A DNA stretch of 64,000 nucleotides from positions 1-64,000 of the forward strand of contig NZ_BIMF01000012.1 in NCBI RefSeq assembly GCF_004000945.1, read 5' to 3'. Every line of letters begins with the position of its first letter. Position 1 is the stretch's first letter. The notes beneath the pieces are model-generated. The model saw only the letters and a list, made by a program, of their open reading frames with translations. It did not search any database and was not told where the DNA came from. Source of the stretch: Paenibacillus lautus NBRC 15380 (GTDB lineage: Bacteria; Bacillota; Bacilli; Paenibacillales; Paenibacillaceae). A program made the translations under genes and the position numbers. Below, piece after piece: positions 53,769 to 62,724 of this stretch.

Positions 53769-56084
53769 ATGAGGCAGCAGAATCCTGAATCCGTTTTCAA
53801 AGGTATTATGTATTGGAGAAGCATCGCGCTTGCCGTGTTGTTAACATGCCTCCCCATCTCGGCCATAACGGCCGTTTACCTTTATGTGGGCAACCAGCAT
53901 ATGATTAACCAATATCAGCAGCGGAACGAGGAAGCTTTGGTTGACGCTGCGAGACAAGTAGACGAGCAATTCACCCAGTTGGTCCACTACGCCCTCAATA
54001 TGGTGGTAAAACCCCATTTCAAGCCTTCCTTGTCCGATATGGACTTTGTATCGAATATCGAGGAGACAAACGAGCTGTTCAGTACGCTGAACCTGGTAGA
54101 GAATGCCGATCCCCTGGTGGATCAGGTCTATCTCTATATCAAAAAGCAAAATAAAATCATGGAGCCTGATCTCGGGCTGCGGACACTGAATCAGGAACAG
54201 GATGCGTTAAACTTCAACAAGCTCATGGAAGGAGATACGGACATGTTCTGGGTCCATGACCTGGAGCGGCCTTTTAACAAGGACAAATCTTCCCACGCGC
54301 TTGTCATGCGACTTCCCTTCAACGGTCATACACCCTACGGCGCGATCGTCATCTATATTGATCCATCGAAGCTGCACGTCATTCGCAATAGCGAGAATCT
54401 CTCGTTCCTGCTGGACGACCATGGTCACGTCATCGGGGAGTCGGGGATGAGCCGCAGCATGCCGAAGGCGATGAGTGCGATTCAGGAACAGCTGAAGCTT
54501 CCCGAGAATGCCCGGAGCGCGAATTTGCGGTTGAAGGTTCCGGTCGACCAGGATGTATTGCTGGTGAATACCGTTCAATTCGAAAAAATGCAACAAAGTT
54601 GGACCTATGTTTCAGGCACGCCGCAATCCAAGATCATTGCTCCAACGAAGCCGTATACCCATATCATTCTGATTTGCTTTGCTTTTGCGCTCGCGGCATC
54701 ACTGGCTGTGAGCTGGTTTGCCTCTAAGAGCATGTATCGCCCTATTCGCAAAATGCTGAATATGATTGGCGGCGATCAGGCCAAACCGAGCTCGCGATAC
54801 AATGAGCTGGATTATATTGAACACGAGTGGAAGCAGTATCGGTTCTCGCATGATACGCTGCAAAGCCAGTGGAAGCGATCCTTGCCCGCGATCAGGGAGG
54901 CTTATATCAATCAATTTTTGAGTGGACAAGCCGCCCACCTGACGGAGCCCGAATACGTGCTCAAGCTGCAGGAGATGGACCTTGACATTACCAATAAACA
55001 GTTCTCGGCCATCGTGCTTCAGCAGCATACCCACGGGGAGGATCGGACGCCGCTGACGGAAAATGACCAGCATCTTCTCACCTATGCCGCTCTGAACGTG
55101 ATCCAGGAGCTGGCAGAGGACATAAGCGCATATATGCATCCCATCAATTTCTTCGACGGCTCCTTCGGCGTCATCTTGATCGTTCCGGCTTCCCATAAAA
55201 CCGATGAACAGACGCGTATGATGAGGCAGCTGTGCGATCAGGTCATGCGGGCTTTGCGCGATACACTCCGCATGTCGGCAACCATCGTATTGGGAGGACC
55301 AAGCTCAACCTGGACCGATGTTCCCCATATTCTCGAACAGGCCAAGCGGGCGCTGCATTACCGCTCCTTTGACGCGGGCAGTCAGCTGCTGGAAGCAGAT
55401 ACCGTGCTTTCCCAGAAAAACGACTGGATCGACTTTCCGCTGGAATTGGAGCAGGATTTCATTCACACCTTGAATCTTGGGCTTCAAGGGGATGCGCTGC
55501 GCTCCCTAAGCCGCTTCGTAACAGCGCTTCAAGCCGGAGGAGGCTCGGAGTGGCATGTCCACCACGGCCTCATGCGGTTAATTACCAGCGTTCACCGGTC
55601 TATGCTGCAGGCTGGCTTAAATCCATACCAGGTGTACGATTTCTCCAATCTGCAGGAACAGCTGTCCCTGCTTCGGGATCCGAAGGCCTGCGTGACCTGG
55701 TTCCAGAAAGAAATCATCGAACCCTACCTCGATCAGTTAACCAAGAACTTCAACAGCTCCATGAAATCGCTGGTCGAAAACGTACTGGAGCAAATCGAGC
55801 AAAACGGGATGCAAGACCTTTCCCTGGATACCATGGCCATGGAAGCCGGTGTCAGTGTATCCCAGCTGAGCAAAGCGTTTAAGCAGATGACGGGTACGAA
55901 TTATATAGACTACTTGACAACCGTGCGCATGAACCGCTGCAAAGAACTCCTGCTGACCACAGATCTTCGTATTCACGAGATTGCGGAAGCCGCAGGATAT
56001 CAGCCTCCCTACTTCAATCGAATGTTCAAGAAGCTGGAAGGGATCACGCCCGGGCAATACCGTCAGCAGGGCATCGGCAAATGA
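53769..56084 (+). CDS. Membrane-bound AraC-family regulator
   Basis: About 771 residues. Two membrane helices (near residues 18-40 and 296-316) enclose an extracytoplasmic sensor of some 250 residues of the dCache-like kind, then a cytoplasmic linker domain. The last 100 residues are an AraC HTH pair (LSLDTMAMEAGVSVSQLSKA and RIHEIAEAAGYQPPYFNRMF, then GITPGQYR). Such proteins sit beside LplABC transporters and sense extracellular sugars or the binding protein. The ATG at 53769 follows AGGGGG. It is divergent from the transporter and is the likely activator. Confidence 0.9.
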   Translation: MRQQNPESVFKGIMYWRSIALAVLLTCLPISAITAVYLYVGNQHMINQYQQRNEEALVDAARQVDEQFTQLVHYALNMVVKPHFKPSLSDMDFVSNIEETNELFSTLNLVENADPLVDQVYLYIKKQNKIMEPDLGLRTLNQEQDALNFNKLMEGDTDMFWVHDLERPFNKDKSSHALVMRLPFNGHTPYGAIVIYIDPSKLHVIRNSENLSFLLDDHGHVIGESGMSRSMPKAMSAIQEQLKLPENARSANLRLKVPVDQDVLLVNTVQFEKMQQSWTYVSGTPQSKIIAPTKPYTHIILICFAFALAASLAVSWFASKSMYRPIRKMLNMIGGDQAKPSSRYNELDYIEHEWKQYRFSHDTLQSQWKRSLPAIREAYINQFLSGQAAHLTEPEYVLKLQEMDLDITNKQFSAIVLQQHTHGEDRTPLTENDQHLLTYAALNVIQELAEDISAYMHPINFFDGSFGVILIVPASHKTDEQTRMMRQLCDQVMRALRDTLRMSATIVLGGPSSTWTDVPHILEQAKRALHYRSFDAGSQLLEADTVLSQKNDWIDFPLELEQDFIHTLNLGLQGDALRSLSRFVTALQAGGGSEWHVHHGLMRLITSVHRSMLQAGLNPYQVYDFSNLQEQLSLLRDPKACVTWFQKEIIEPYLDQLTKNFNSSMKSLVENVLEQIEQNGMQDLSLDTMAMEAGVSVSQLSKAFKQMTGTNYIDYLTTVRMNRCKELLLTTDLRIHEIAEAAGYQPPYFNRMFKKLEGITPGQYRQQGIGK

Positions 56085-56134
56085 CTCGGCATGTCATCCT
56101 GATCAGCAATCTCCGTATAATAGGGGACCGCTGA

Positions 56135-56190
56135 AAAAAGGGCTGTCCCTTGGTCCGTATTTCATGACCTTTTGGGACAGCCCCGTTTCT
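56135..56190 (+). terminator. Terminator after the AraC gene
   Basis: GGGCTGTCCC (56140-56149) pairs with GGGACAGCCC (56174-56183); the T-run is short. Confidence 0.65.
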
Positions 56191-56767
56191 GTGTTATGAC
56201 TTACGTTTAAGCGTCGTACTTTGCTGCACACTTAGCGAGTTGCACATTTTAGCGGACTCAGCGGACCTTATTTTGATCAAAAGCACCATTTCTCGAATGC
56301 TGGCGGACATGAGGTCCGTTATTTACCGAATAAGGCCCTTATTTTTCGGATTATACGCTAATTAACGGAACGCGTGTCCGATAGATCCGGAAAAACGAGC
56401 CTCGAGCGAAAATAACGGATCTGAGGTCCGATACTGCTGCTGCCGGGCCGGAACTCGTTCCGGCTTGCGGCTTGGAAGCTACGGCAAACTTTCGGAGCGC
56501 TGCGTCTCCCGCGTAACCAATCCCACGCCAGCCAGGCTTGGTTACGCGGCCGGGCCGTAACTCGTTCCGGCTGACGGCTTGGAAGCTACGTCAAACTCTC
56601 GGAACACTGCGTCTCCCACGCCACCAATCCCACGCCAGCCGGGCTTGGTTACGCGGCCGGGCTTAGTTCCTAAGCCGTGCCCTCCGGAGTATTCCCCATA
56701 GAGCAGCCGTACCCGCTCTCTCTATTGATTTACGAGAGCAGCCGTATACCCGCTTCTCTATTCATGT
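56191..56767. other. Repeat-rich gene-free interval
   Basis: No gene is supported. It holds GGTCC-containing palindromic units (CGGACATGAGGTCCG near 56313 and ACGGATCTGAGGTCCGAT near 56415), two 107-bp tandem repeats, and a shorter pair built on GAGAGCAGCCGTA...CCCGCT near 56700-56760. Confidence 0.7.
56442..56655. repeat. Two tandem 107-bp repeats plus the start of a third
   Basis: Copy 1 is 56442-56548 and copy 2 is 56549-56655; the unit begins GCCGGGCCG and ends GGCTTGGTTACGCG. The copies differ at roughly a tenth of positions. A third unit starts at 56656 (GCCGGGC) and then diverges. There are no spacers or short repeats, so it is not a CRISPR array. Confidence 0.82.
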
Positions 56768-57508
56768 CTAACGCCCCATAAACCCCTTCCCCTTCAAGAA
56801 GTCCTTCATGTGCAGCCTTACCGGCTCTGCCAGGCGTTTAGCCATAAGCGCCGACCACGGCGCGCTGTTCTTGCCATGGGTGCGTTTGGACAAATAATCG
56901 GAAGAGATTCGATCGTAACTCTTCACTTCTTCCAGGGCCGCCGGATCGTAGCTGTCGCGGTGCAAAACAGCCTCCACCGGAAGCCGGGGACGAAGCCCCG
57001 GTTCCTGATCCGGGTAGCCCAGGCACATGCCAAATACCGGATAGACCAGCTCCGGCAGTTCCAAAGCCTCGGAGAACTCGGCAATGGAGTTTCGGACCCC
57101 GCCTATATACACGATCCCAAGACCAAGCGATTCCGCGGCGATCGCGGCATTCTGCGCAGCCAAAGCGGCATCCACCGTGGCCACGATGAAATTCTCGGTC
57201 GAATCTTCATACGTCTCTTGATCAACCGCGTGCGCCTCTGCGCTTTTTTTCAAACGATACAGATCCGCGCACCAGACCAGGAATACCGGGCATTCCACAA
57301 TATACGCCTGATTTCCCGCTAAAGCGGCCAACCGCTGCTTCTTCTCCGGATTGGTAACGGCAATCACGCTGTATGCCTGGACGTTGCTTGAGGTTGATGC
57401 CATCTGACCTGCTGCCACAACTGTCCTTAGCTGCTCCTCGGACACGGGCTGATCCGAATATTTACGAATCGATCGATGGTTCATCAGAAGTGATATGGTA
57501 TCATTCAT
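56768..57508 (-). CDS. NfsA/NfrA-type FMN nitroreductase
   Basis: About 246 residues. The family N-terminus NHRSIRKYSDQPVSEEQLRT and the FMN-binding AGQMASTSSNVQAYS are present, as are DAALAAQNAAIAAESLGLGI and VFGMCLGYPDQEPGLRPRLP. It should use NAD(P)H to reduce nitroaromatics, quinones or flavins. The ATG at 57508 follows AAGGAG by about 9 bases. Confidence 0.9.
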   Translation of the reverse strand: MNDTISLLMNHRSIRKYSDQPVSEEQLRTVVAAGQMASTSSNVQAYSVIAVTNPEKKQRLAALAGNQAYIVECPVFLVWCADLYRLKKSAEAHAVDQETYEDSTENFIVATVDAALAAQNAAIAAESLGLGIVYIGGVRNSIAEFSEALELPELVYPVFGMCLGYPDQEPGLRPRLPVEAVLHRDSYDPAALEEVKSYDRISSDYLSKRTHGKNSAPWSALMAKRLAEPVRLHMKDFLKGKGFMGR

Positions 57509-57604
57509 CGGGTATCCACTCCTTAGGCTCTTAAAGAATTGTTCCATCTATTATGAAACTTCGGCTTGGGCAGTGCAAGTTTAAGGCGGCCAGCGACCGA
57601 AACG

Positions 57605-57646
57605 CAAAAAAACCGGCTTGCTGTCGATCGCCTTCAGCAGCCGGCT
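57605..57646 (-). terminator. Terminator of copZ
   Basis: On the minus strand CCGGCTGCTG pairs with CAGCAAGCCGG (one bulge), followed by eight T residues (57612-57605). Confidence 0.78.
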
Positions 57647-57696
57647 CCTATTTTAGCCAAAGCTCGCGGCTTTGGATTATTCCAGGGAATCTTTCG

Positions 57697-57900
57697 TTAG
57701 GACACGATATCGTAGCCTTGCTCTTCAATCGCTTCTTTCAATGCTTCAAGGGTGACCTTGGTTTCGTCGTATTCGACGGCCACTGTATTGGATGCAAGAT
57801 CGACTTTACCAGAAGCTCCCGCATTCTTCAGCGCGCCTTCCACCGAGTTCACGCAATGGTTGCAGGACATGCCTTCCACTGTCAATGTCACTTGTTTCAT
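57697..57900 (-). CDS. copZ: Copper chaperone CopZ
   Basis: A 67-residue heavy-metal-associated protein. The copper-binding motif is MSCNHC (GMxCxxC) near residue 10, with the standard ferredoxin-like fold (VDLASNTVAVEYDETKVTLE). It carries Cu(I) to a CopA ATPase. No copA gene follows in the window, so copZ is alone here. A CsoR-type operator lies 45-60 bases upstream, and AGGAGG precedes the ATG. Confidence 0.93.
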   Translation of the reverse strand: MKQVTLTVEGMSCNHCVNSVEGALKNAGASGKVDLASNTVAVEYDETKVTLEALKEAIEEQGYDIVS

Positions 57901-57944
57901 GTTGTCGTCCTCCTATCATATAATGTTGTACCATTTAACCTTAC

Positions 57945-57962
57945 TATACCCCCCATAGGTAT
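57945..57962. promoter_or_regulatory. CsoR-type copper operator upstream of copZ
   Basis: TATACCCCCCATAGGTAT has the TACCC...GGGTA pseudo-palindrome of CsoR sites. It fits copper control of copZ. Confidence 0.6.
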
Positions 57963-58199
57963 GTAAAGTTCAAGAATTTGCTCTTTTCTGCAACAGAAAC
58001 ACGAAAAAAGTAGGAAGATTTATCCTTTTAATCTGTTATAATGTACATAATTCATTAGATTCATACAGGAAGGGACAAGCTTTTTATCAGACCCTCACAT
58101 TTTTTTCATAAAATTTGATTTTTGTTGAAGGAATTTCCAATTCGCTGTCGAACTATCTTAATTACAGAGATAATGAACTATGAAAGTAGGAATTCTATC

Positions 58200-58817
58200 A
58201 TGGTATTTGACGGCATTATACTTGGGTTAATTGTCGGACTGATACGTGGCGGACTCCGTCATGGACTGCAGCAATTCAGTAAGATTCGTCTGAAGGGCGG
58301 CTTAATCTTCCCTATACTCCTGATTGTGCAGCTGCTGATATTCCGCTTTCAAGTGAACTCTGATTGGTTGGCAGCCGCAAGCGGCTACGTCTTTATGTTC
58401 ATCTACGTTGCCGGCATGATCTTTCTCTGGATGAACCGAGATCAGAAAGGTTTTGGCAGCATCTTGGCAGGTGTCTTTCTGAATTTCCTTGTCATGGCAG
58501 TGAACGGTGGCAGAATGCCCGTTTCCATGAGCGCAGCTTCCGTGCTGGATCCCGTTTATGTGGACATGCTAATGGATGCCACAGCTACTACCAAGCACTA
58601 TCTTATGGACGCTTCTACCCGCCTGTCCCTTCTTGGTGACATCATTCCGTTATCTCCACCCTATCCAAGAACGCAGGTAATCAGTATCGGAGATATTATC
58701 ATGAATATCGGTATATTCCTCTACATTGTCCATCTTGTGACTTCCGGGAAGAATACCAATGTTCAAACCTTAATGCGCAAATCCGATACGACTGAACATG
58801 CTGAACCGCAGAATTAA
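58200..58817 (+). CDS. DUF5317 membrane protein
   Basis: About 205 residues with five or so predicted helices, matching DUF5317 by overall pattern (VFDGIILGLIVGLIRGGLRH, FLVMAVNGGRMPVSM, LLGDIIPLSPPYPRTQVISI). Function is not known. The ATG at 58200 follows GTAGGA by 9 bases; a strong promoter (TATAAT near 58039) lies upstream. A 33-residue membrane peptide gene follows after 35 bases. Confidence 0.72.
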   Translation: MVFDGIILGLIVGLIRGGLRHGLQQFSKIRLKGGLIFPILLIVQLLIFRFQVNSDWLAAASGYVFMFIYVAGMIFLWMNRDQKGFGSILAGVFLNFLVMAVNGGRMPVSMSAASVLDPVYVDMLMDATATTKHYLMDASTRLSLLGDIIPLSPPYPRTQVISIGDIIMNIGIFLYIVHLVTSGKNTNVQTLMRKSDTTEHAEPQN

Positions 58818-58852
58818 TCATACATCATACCACCTGGAAAGGAGGGAGAACT

Positions 58853-58954
58853 ATGAAGAAAACTGATAAAATTAAGTATTCCCGCATCGTGTTGAATGCG
58901 ATCATCGTTGCTTCCGTTGTTGTCGCTCTGACTTCCGGATACAGATTGGGATAA
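58853..58954 (+). CDS. 33-residue single-helix membrane peptide
   Basis: A short open frame: basic N-terminus (MKKTDKIKYSRIVLNAI) then a hydrophobic stretch (IIVASVVVALTSG) and the end YRLG. AAAGGAGGGAG lies at an ideal distance from the ATG, and a strong terminator follows the stop. It is probably co-transcribed with the DUF5317 gene. I do not recognise it; it may be a small subunit or regulator of that protein. Confidence 0.7.
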   Translation: MKKTDKIKYSRIVLNAIIVASVVVALTSGYRLG

Positions 58955-58965
58955 CATAAACACCC

Positions 58966-59000
58966 AAAAAAACAGGCTGGAATGCTCAGCCTGTTTTTTT
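58966..59000 (+). terminator. Terminator after the small membrane peptide
   Basis: CAGGCTG (58973-58979) pairs with CAGCCTG (58987-58993), flanked by A-run and T-run; works in both directions. Confidence 0.88.
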
Positions 59001-59083
59001 ACATCTTTTTCGTTGTTTTGCGACGCAATATATCTTAAAATGTGGAGAATACACCATGCTTTTTTAATTGAGGAGAAACCGTT

Positions 59084-60940
59084 ATGTCCATATTCAAGCG
59101 TCCTAAGATTTCCAGGGAACTTCCGGGACAGCTGTACTTTGTGTTCATTTCACTTATGGGCTGTATAACCTTTCTACTAGTACATCAAGGAGAATTTATA
59201 TACTACTCTCCTTCACAGTGGGTATGGGTTTATGCAATGTTAGGCGCCGCCCTAATATTAAATTACTTCACCTTCCAGCTGCCGCCTGAGGGTAATTTGC
59301 AATCTATGGATTCTTCCGTTTATTTAGCTTGCATATTTATATATGGCGCCCCCTTTGCTCTTTCGGTAATCCTATTCAATACTCTGGCAACAGCACTGTA
59401 TGACAGGAAGATCCCTTTTTGGAAGCATTTTGTCAACTTCTCCATATATACACTCATGATCGTTGGTTCCTCACTTGTTTTTAAGGCAGCAGGAGGACAA
59501 CCGGGCCCCATCATCAATGATCATTTTGGTGCTTATCTTGGCGCCCTGCTCGTCTATTTTATTATTAACGTTTTTCTGCTTGGATTTTATTATTACTTGT
59601 TATATCGGGGATCTTTATACGACATTCTGAAGTCCTTCATTAAAGACACCCTGCTCGTTTATTTGAGTACGCTCATACTGTCGCTCGTCCTCTCCGTTCT
59701 TATCGTACATAACGGCGTATTCGGTCTTACCTTATTCATAGGCCTGAGCGTGATGCTCTCTTATTCCTTTAAACAGCTATTCACGATGTATAACGAAGTA
59801 CAGGAAAAAGCAATCAAGGATCAACGGACGAGCCTGTATAATCACAGTTATTTTGAAAGCCTGCTGGAAGACGAGATCAAGAAAGCCAAGGCCAATGAAA
59901 CGCCATTGTCGCTGGCTATGATCGATATCGATGATTTCAAGAAATACAACGATCAATTCGGACACCTGAAAGGGGACATGCTGCTAGGATTTCTCGGCAA
60001 TTACCTCAAGGTGGAATCCGAAACGGCCGAGGTGGTGGCCTCCCGTTTCGGCGGTGAGGAATTCACGATTCTAATGCCGGGTTACGATGACAATAAAGCC
60101 CGTTCCTTCATTAACAGGCTCCGCAAAAAATTGAACGATACCTATTTTGACGGCGTCGAGATTTTCCCCTCCGGGTGTCTCTCCTTCTCTGCCGGCGTTG
60201 CGTCCTATCGGATCGATATCCATGACAAGTCACAGCTTGTCGAGCTTGCCGATCAGGCGCTGTACTATGCCAAGAAACAGGGTAAGAATAATGTGCATGT
60301 ATACGGGAGCGGCGCCGAAAAAGAATCCGAAATTGACTTCGCGGAAGATGTCCGCGATATTGAGCAGCAGCTGAAGCTGTTCTTGTATAAAGATGTAGAT
60401 ACGTTCAAACACTCCAAACGGGTATTCCGCTATGCCATGGACATCAGCGAAGTGCTCGGGCTTGATAGTGTGGAGCGACGCAATTTTGTACTCGGCGCAC
60501 TCATTCACGATATCGGCAAGCTGGAGATTCCTTGGGGGATCTTGAACAAAAGGGACAAGCTCACGGCCGGCGAATGGGAAACCGTCAAACGGCATGTCAG
60601 CTGGGGTAAACGCATTGCGGAAACGAACGAGAAATTCAAGGAACTGGTTCCTTACATCGAATTGCATCATGAAAGATATGATGGCGGCGGATATCCGCAC
60701 GGCTTCAAGGGCAGCCAAATCCCCAAGCTGTGCCGGATGCTGACCATCATCGATTCCTTTGACGCGATGACAACGGAACGGCCTTACCAAAAAACAAAAA
60801 CCTTCGAGGAGGGAATTGAGGAATTGCTCCGCTGCTCGGGCACGCAATTCGACCCGGAGCTTGTTGAGCTGTTTATCCGTTATTTAAGACTCAAAGCGGA
60901 AGCGCAGCAGCAGCCTGCAGCCGGTTCGGAGACGTCTTAA
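59084..60940 (+). CDS. GGDEF plus HD-GYP membrane protein
   Basis: A 618-residue protein that joins a c-di-GMP synthesis domain to a degradation domain. About seven membrane helices (residues 15-235) come first. The GGDEF domain has GGEEF at about 323 (SRFGGEEFTIL), which is the active form. The HD-GYP domain begins near 440 and contains HDIGKLEIP and HHERYDGGGYPHGFKGSQIP, so the metal and GYP residues are intact. Such fusions can be bifunctional or have one silent domain; sequence does not decide. GAGGAGA precedes the ATG. Confidence 0.92.
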   Translation: MSIFKRPKISRELPGQLYFVFISLMGCITFLLVHQGEFIYYSPSQWVWVYAMLGAALILNYFTFQLPPEGNLQSMDSSVYLACIFIYGAPFALSVILFNTLATALYDRKIPFWKHFVNFSIYTLMIVGSSLVFKAAGGQPGPIINDHFGAYLGALLVYFIINVFLLGFYYYLLYRGSLYDILKSFIKDTLLVYLSTLILSLVLSVLIVHNGVFGLTLFIGLSVMLSYSFKQLFTMYNEVQEKAIKDQRTSLYNHSYFESLLEDEIKKAKANETPLSLAMIDIDDFKKYNDQFGHLKGDMLLGFLGNYLKVESETAEVVASRFGGEEFTILMPGYDDNKARSFINRLRKKLNDTYFDGVEIFPSGCLSFSAGVASYRIDIHDKSQLVELADQALYYAKKQGKNNVHVYGSGAEKESEIDFAEDVRDIEQQLKLFLYKDVDTFKHSKRVFRYAMDISEVLGLDSVERRNFVLGALIHDIGKLEIPWGILNKRDKLTAGEWETVKRHVSWGKRIAETNEKFKELVPYIELHHERYDGGGYPHGFKGSQIPKLCRMLTIIDSFDAMTTERPYQKTKTFEEGIEELLRCSGTQFDPELVELFIRYLRLKAEAQQQPAAGSETS

Positions 60941-61039
60941 TAAGACCTATGCCCCCTCCCTTTATCACCTCATCATGTTTGATACTTCCCCAAATAAGGT
61001 ATAAAGGTAGTATCACAACGATAAATGAGGTGAGAAACG

Positions 61040-61270
61040 GTGGCTGACAAGAAAAAGGATCTACCGCTTCACAACGGTCCCGGCAACATGGATCACCCTG
61101 AACAATATCCGACGGAACAAGAAAGCCTGTTCGATATGCACGAGAGCGAACAGCATGTGGACCCGATTCCGATGGAGGACGCCAGGCTGGAGCGCCAGGA
61201 AGAGAAGCAGCGGGACGGGACGTCAAAGAATCGTTCATCCAGTAACGATAAGTATCACAGCGGCTTTTAA
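61040..61270 (+). CDS. Small acidic hydrophilic protein
   Basis: A 76-residue protein with many Glu, Asp and His (EQYPTEQESLFDMHESEQHV) and a basic polar tail; no membrane helix and probably disordered. The start is GTG 61040, 7 bases after GAGGTGAG. A terminator follows. I recognise no domain. Confidence 0.6.
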   Translation: MADKKKDLPLHNGPGNMDHPEQYPTEQESLFDMHESEQHVDPIPMEDARLERQEEKQRDGTSKNRSSSNDKYHSGF

Positions 61271-61313
61271 TAGTGGGACTGACCCTGTCGCTGCAACGTA
61301 ACTTGAACTTACG

Positions 61314-61338
61314 GGCTCCGTTTTGGCGGAGCCTTTTT
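61314..61338 (+). terminator. Terminator
   Basis: GGCTCCG pairs with CGGAGCC, then five T residues. Confidence 0.78.
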
Positions 61339-61422
61339 ATTTCACCGTTTTTTCTTTACTATATAAGAGTATGTATGCTGATTTGAACCCTAGAGATTAT
61401 ATAAAAGAGTGGAGTGGACCCT

Positions 61423-62550
61423 TTGTTTTCCATATGGACGTTAAACCGTGTGCAGCGAAGGATGCTGCTGGTACTGATTGCAGCGGTTCTGGTTATGTCA
61501 TGTCTGCTGGTTCTTACCGGTCTTCATGAACGTTCCCCGAGCATAAGCAGCGTGATTGAAGAACGATATATTCAAAGTGCGGCCATGATCAGCCACCCCG
61601 GTGGAGACCTGGAAGTCCATGCCTCCAGCGTCATGCCCGGTGTGCCGCTTATGATTGCCGGACTTACAGCCTTATTCGGAAGCATGGATGCTGCCCTGGT
61701 TGCCTACCAGCTGCTCCAATGCGTCTTTCATGCAATTTCCGTCTACTTGGTTTTCGTGCTGTCCCGCTACATGTTTAATACGCGAATCGCTTTTCTATCA
61801 TGTTTGATCTACGCGCTGTTCTGGCCGGCTTACGGCGCAGTCCGGCTGATCCTGCCGGATACGACCATGCAAACCTTGATGCTGCTTCTGGTCTGCGCCG
61901 TCATCGGAGCGCTTGAATTGAAGCAGGCTGGATGGTACGCGGCTGCCGGCGCGCTTACGGCGCTTATGGCTTGCTACAACCTTCAGGCGCTGTTGTACCC
62001 TGTACTGTTCATTCCCTTTTGGATCAAGTACCGCAGTCCGGTCAAAATCGTAACCGGCGGGCTCGTTCTTATTAGCGTGGGGTATTTGCTCATCTTGTCT
62101 CCATGGTGGCTAAACATCCCGCTTTTCAATCGTTTGATGTATATGTCCGGTCCGTGGAACCTTGCCTCGCTGTGGCTGGAATCGAGATACATCGAAGGCA
62201 ACCCTCTGGTTCATCTCTTCCGGAGCATATTTGCTGGCCGTACCTCCAAATATGCAGCAGCGATCGGAAATGAGGAGGCAAGAAAGGTCGTACAATCCGC
62301 ATTGGACGCCGTCCGTCTCGTCATGCTGTTTGCCGGGGTTGCCGGCGTCATCTGGTCGGTTTGGAAATATCGTCTGAAACGGCAGCTCCCGGTGCTGCTG
62401 ACCCTACTGTATTTTATTGCCGCCGAATGGTTGGTTCCCAGCCTGGACGGTACCGGATTTCCTTATTCGGTCTTCCTGCTCCTCTACGCTGCTTTTCTCG
62501 CGGACAAAGCGATTATCTATGCACATAAGACCCGCCTGCTTCGTAAGTAA
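61423..62550 (+). CDS. GT-C-like membrane glycosyltransferase
   Basis: About 375 residues with nine or ten predicted helices. The long first loop carries acidic residues in SSVIEERYIQSAAM, where GT-C enzymes of the PMT/ArnT group place catalytic acids; ILPDTTMQTLMLLL and LMACYNLQALLYP follow. It probably transfers a sugar from a polyprenyl-phosphate donor to an external acceptor. The TTG at 61423 is preferred (GTGGAG at about 9 bases); GTG 61414 lies within that site. The chain is shorter than typical ArnT, so confidence in the enzyme class is moderate. Confidence 0.62.
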   Translation: MFSIWTLNRVQRRMLLVLIAAVLVMSCLLVLTGLHERSPSISSVIEERYIQSAAMISHPGGDLEVHASSVMPGVPLMIAGLTALFGSMDAALVAYQLLQCVFHAISVYLVFVLSRYMFNTRIAFLSCLIYALFWPAYGAVRLILPDTTMQTLMLLLVCAVIGALELKQAGWYAAAGALTALMACYNLQALLYPVLFIPFWIKYRSPVKIVTGGLVLISVGYLLILSPWWLNIPLFNRLMYMSGPWNLASLWLESRYIEGNPLVHLFRSIFAGRTSKYAAAIGNEEARKVVQSALDAVRLVMLFAGVAGVIWSVWKYRLKRQLPVLLTLLYFIAAEWLVPSLDGTGFPYSVFLLLYAAFLADKAIIYAHKTRLLRK

Positions 62551-62593
62551 GCTTCAACGCGAAGCCTATCATTCCATCATCATGAGCCTTCTG

Positions 62594-62634
62594 CGCCTGA
62601 AAGCACTTTGATCCGTGCCTTCAGGCGTTTTTTT
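62594..62634 (+). terminator. Terminator after the GT-C-like gene
   Basis: CGCCTGAAAGCAC pairs with GTGCCTTCAGGCG (one mismatch), followed by a T-run. Confidence 0.83.
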
Positions 62635-62724
62635 ACATTTTTCCAGAACCTTTCAGGCTGATAAAACGTCTATAATTATAACTTCGTTTTCATATATCCC
62701 AGCCAAGAGAGGTGTCAGGTAGGT

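Noticed and set aside
56442..56655. CRISPR array
   Set aside because: Only two long (107-bp) adjacent copies, without spacers or cas genes.
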